From an uncultured Bacilli bacterium (GTDB lineage Bacteria > Bacillota_I > Bacilli_A > RF39 > UBA660): a stretch of DNA of 15,695 nt. The stretch lies in the NCBI GenBank assembly GCA_934131175.1, contig CAKOZD010000025.1, positions 1-15,695 of the forward strand. The letters run 5' to 3'. Every line of letters starts with the position of its first letter. The stretch's first letter is position 1. The position numbers and the translations under genes were made by a program. Positions 13,500 to 15,695 of this stretch are shown piece after piece. The notes beneath the pieces were generated by a model. That model was given only the letters and a program-made list of their open reading frames with translations, was not told where the DNA came from and made no database searches.

Positions 13500-13508
13500 A
13501 TCACCTCT
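13500..13508 (-). promoter_or_regulatory. Ribosome binding site that decides the ATT start
   Basis: On the minus strand the sequence reads AGAGGTGAT then AAT then ATT. The same GGTGATAAT spacing precedes the ATG of the gene at 9003. Confidence 0.7.
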
Positions 13509-13566
13509 AAAAAATTATATGAATTATTTAGCTATTTATGTGATAAACTATTACTAGGTGAAAAAA

Positions 13567-15621
13567 ATGGAGAAAAAAAACAAGAGGAAGAAAAAAATTA
13601 ACATTGATAAAATAATTAACTTTAGATTCACTTTATTTTTAATATTAATAATATTATTATTTGCTATACTTTTTATTAAAATAACGAGTGTCATGGTAGT
13701 GGATAAAAAAGAATATTCACAGAAATTAAAGAAACTTACATTCACTGAAGTATCTGGAAGTAGTAGTCCAAGAGGGCGAATATATGATAGAAACTACAAT
13801 GTAATTGTTGATAATAAAGCAGTTAAAACAGTTGTATATAAGAAAGAAAAAGGAACATCTGACTTAGAAATGATTGAGGTAGCAACAAAAGTTGCTCCAC
13901 ATCTAGATCTTGATTATTCGAAACTGACAGATAGAGCAAAAAGAGAATATTATTATGCTAAAAACAAAGATGAGTGTAATAAATTAGTAACTGAAAAAGA
14001 AAAAGAAAAAGTAGAACAAAGAAAACTTACTCAAACAGAATTAAATGAATTAAAGTTACAAAGAATTAGTGAAGAAAAACTTAACTTTAGTGATGAAGAA
14101 AGTAAAGTAGCATATTTATTTAATTTAATGAATAAGGGGTATACTTATGAATCTAAAACAATAAAAAGAGATGTATCAGAGGAAGAATACGCATATATTT
14201 CAGAAAATAATGAAGACTTAAAAGGATTTAATACTCAAATTGATTGGGAAAGAGTATATCCCTATGGCGATGTATTTAGAACAATTCTTGGTAATGTATC
14301 ATCATCTTCACAAGGACTTCCTGCAGAAGAAAAAGATTATTACTTAAAAAAAGGATATAGTTTAAATGATAGAGTCGGACTAAGCTATATTGAAAAAGAA
14401 TATGAAGATTATTTAAAAGGAGAAAAAGCAATATACGAAGTTGTAAATTCTCATGAGACTAAGCTTGTAAAAGAAGGTAGCAGAGGAAAAGATATTGTCC
14501 TAAGTATAGATATTAACTTACAAAAAGAGGTAGAACAAATTCTTGCAGAACAAGTTAAAAAGACAAAGGGTGAGCCTAATACTGATTATTATGATCACTC
14601 AAGTGTTATAATAGAAGAACCTTCAACTGGAGAAATACTTGCTATGTCCAGTAAAAAAATAGTAAATGGAGAAATAGTTGATAATACATCATCACTTCTA
14701 ACATCCCCAATAACACCAGGCTCAGTTGTTAAAGGAGCATCAATGCTTGTAGGTTATAATGAAGGAGCTGTAAAGATTGGAGAAAAAATGCTAGATGAAT
14801 GCGTGAAAATAGCAGGAACTCCAGAAAAATGTTCATCAGTAAAAACATTAGGTGTTATAAATGATATAACAGCACTTGCAAAAAGTAGTAACGTTTATCA
14901 GTTTAAAATTGCAATAAGAGTAAATGGTCAAGAATATAGAAGAGGAATGAGACTTAACTTCAATCAAAAAGCCTTTGATACATATAGAGAAATGTATCAC
15001 TCATTTGGATTAGGTGTAAAAACAGGAATAGACTTGCCAATAGAAAGTTTAGGATACTCGTCAAAAGACAAAGCAGCCGGTAATTTACTAGACTTTGTAA
15101 TGGGACAATATGAAACATATACACCAATACAATTATCACAATATGTGACAACAATAGCTAATGGAGGAGAAAGACTAAGACCGCATCTTTTAAAAGAAGT
15201 CCATAAATCAAGTAGTACAGAAGAAATCGGTCCATTAGAAAAGAAGATAGAAAAAGAAGTATTAAATACTGTTGATACAAAGAAAGAATATATGGAACGT
15301 GTTCAAGAAGGATTTAAAGCAGTATTAAATAGCCCTGGAGGATATGGAGTAGGATATATGGATAAATCAATGAAACCAGCAGGAAAAACAGGAACATCGC
15401 AAAGTTTTATTGATACAGATGGAAATGGAATAATAGATACAGAAACAATTACTAGTTCATTTATAGGATATGCACCATATGATAATCCAAAAATGAGTAT
15501 ATTAGTAACATCACCAGATTCATCACATCCAAATTCAAGATATAATTATGCAAGTTTAGTAACATATCATATTACACAAGAAGTAACAAAAAAATATACA
15601 GAATTATATGGAATTGAATAG
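13567..15621 (+). CDS. pbpA: Class B penicillin-binding protein, PbpA/PBP2A-type transpeptidase
   Basis: This enzyme cross-links peptidoglycan stem peptides outside the membrane and in Bacillus acts in side-wall growth. The protein has 684 residues from the ATG at 13567, with AGGTGA upstream; the GTG at 13558 lies inside the binding site. A basic cytoplasmic tail (about 1-20) and one membrane helix (about 21-40) are followed by a PBP dimerisation domain with SPRGRIYDRNYNVIVDNKAV (67-86). The transpeptidase domain has SVVK with the nucleophile at S386, SSN at 440-442 and KTGT at 607-610. The active-site tetrad is SVVK rather than the common STFK or SVMK form but keeps Ser and Lys. A D-x-D-x-N-x-I loop follows KTGT. 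Resemblance to Bacillus PbpA is clear in the SPRGRIYDRN region and in the insert near KLTDRAKREY. Confidence 0.9.
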   Translation: MEKKNKRKKKINIDKIINFRFTLFLILIILLFAILFIKITSVMVVDKKEYSQKLKKLTFTEVSGSSSPRGRIYDRNYNVIVDNKAVKTVVYKKEKGTSDLEMIEVATKVAPHLDLDYSKLTDRAKREYYYAKNKDECNKLVTEKEKEKVEQRKLTQTELNELKLQRISEEKLNFSDEESKVAYLFNLMNKGYTYESKTIKRDVSEEEYAYISENNEDLKGFNTQIDWERVYPYGDVFRTILGNVSSSSQGLPAEEKDYYLKKGYSLNDRVGLSYIEKEYEDYLKGEKAIYEVVNSHETKLVKEGSRGKDIVLSIDINLQKEVEQILAEQVKKTKGEPNTDYYDHSSVIIEEPSTGEILAMSSKKIVNGEIVDNTSSLLTSPITPGSVVKGASMLVGYNEGAVKIGEKMLDECVKIAGTPEKCSSVKTLGVINDITALAKSSNVYQFKIAIRVNGQEYRRGMRLNFNQKAFDTYREMYHSFGLGVKTGIDLPIESLGYSSKDKAAGNLLDFVMGQYETYTPIQLSQYVTTIANGGERLRPHLLKEVHKSSSTEEIGPLEKKIEKEVLNTVDTKKEYMERVQEGFKAVLNSPGGYGVGYMDKSMKPAGKTGTSQSFIDTDGNGIIDTETITSSFIGYAPYDNPKMSILVTSPDSSHPNSRYNYASLVTYHITQEVTKKYTELYGIE

Positions 15622-15627
15622 GAGTCT

Positions 15628-15669
15628 AACTATTAAAAGTCAATGAAAAAATTTGAAATTTTAATAGTT
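15628..15669 (+). repeat. 11-bp perfect inverted repeat after the PBP gene
   Basis: The arms AACTATTAAAA (15628-15638) and TTTTAATAGTT (15659-15669) are separated by 20 nt. It is too AT-rich, and the loop too long, for a standard terminator; no T run of note follows. It may be a weak terminator or part of a regulatory site. Confidence 0.5.
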
Positions 15670-15678
15670 TGATATAAA
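15670..15678 (+). promoter_or_regulatory. Possible extended -10 promoter at the right edge
   Basis: TGATATAAA at 15670-15678 fits the extended -10 pattern used elsewhere in the window, so a transcript may begin near 15685 and run off the right edge. What it encodes is not visible. Confidence 0.4.
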
Positions 15679-15695
15679 TTGGAATTCATCCCATG

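Noticed and set aside
1..15695. Mollicute-type genetic code with TGA as Trp
   Set aside because: Trp codons are TGG, and TGA ends the genes at 2102, 2973 and 8958 at sensible places; a class B PBP also shows a cell wall.

Overview
The window is very AT-rich DNA from a Gram-positive-type bacterium. It uses the standard bacterial code: TGA serves as a stop (at 2100 and 2971), and Trp is TGG. The genes point to Bacillota, class Bacilli or a close relative of the Erysipelotrichia/Mollicutes branch, probably an uncultivated host-associated lineage. The evidence is a Bacillus-type dnaG-rpoD-trmK block, nfo next to a yqfT-like gene, a PbpA-type penicillin-binding protein, and TIGR04086-like and DUF421 membrane proteins. 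A cell-wall transpeptidase and several exported proteins show a walled cell, not a true Mollicute. The taxonomic placement is inference.

Layout. (1) 3-2349: the 3' part of a gene for a long tandem-repeat protein, eight units of 77-85 residues in an alternating two-unit pattern, overlapped at its end by a small ORF and closed by a terminator. (2) 2374-2973: a promoter and an unrecognised 182-residue acidic protein. (3) 2971-6518: the core operon dnaG (primase), rpoD (housekeeping sigma factor) and trmK (tRNA m1A22 methyltransferase), with an extended -10 promoter in front and a hairpin terminator behind. (4) 6551-10154: cell-envelope genes. These are a membrane-anchored surface protein with propeller-like repeats, a small TIGR04086-like membrane protein on the minus strand, a DUF421 membrane protein and an exported GHL10 glycoside hydrolase. 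(5) 10155-12300: three type IV prepilin-like genes. The last two are a tandem duplication, each with its own near-identical extended -10 promoter and its own terminator. (6) 12311-15621: nfo (endonuclease IV), a convergent minus-strand yqfT-like gene that appears to start at an ATT codon, and a PbpA-type class B penicillin-binding protein.

How the parts fit. The housekeeping genes (primase, sigma factor, tRNA methylase, AP endonuclease, transpeptidase) follow an order like that of Bacillus. A surface and pilus module of about 5.8 kb sits between trmK and nfo. No pilus motor ATPase, platform protein or prepilin peptidase is present, so the pilins must use machinery encoded elsewhere. Promoters share an extended -10 (TGnTATAAT-like), and several ribosome binding sites are GGTGAT placed 3 nt from the start codon. 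These signals were used to correct several starts. I saw no tRNA, rRNA, CRISPR array, transposase or prophage gene. No stretch over 300 bases lacks a gene.
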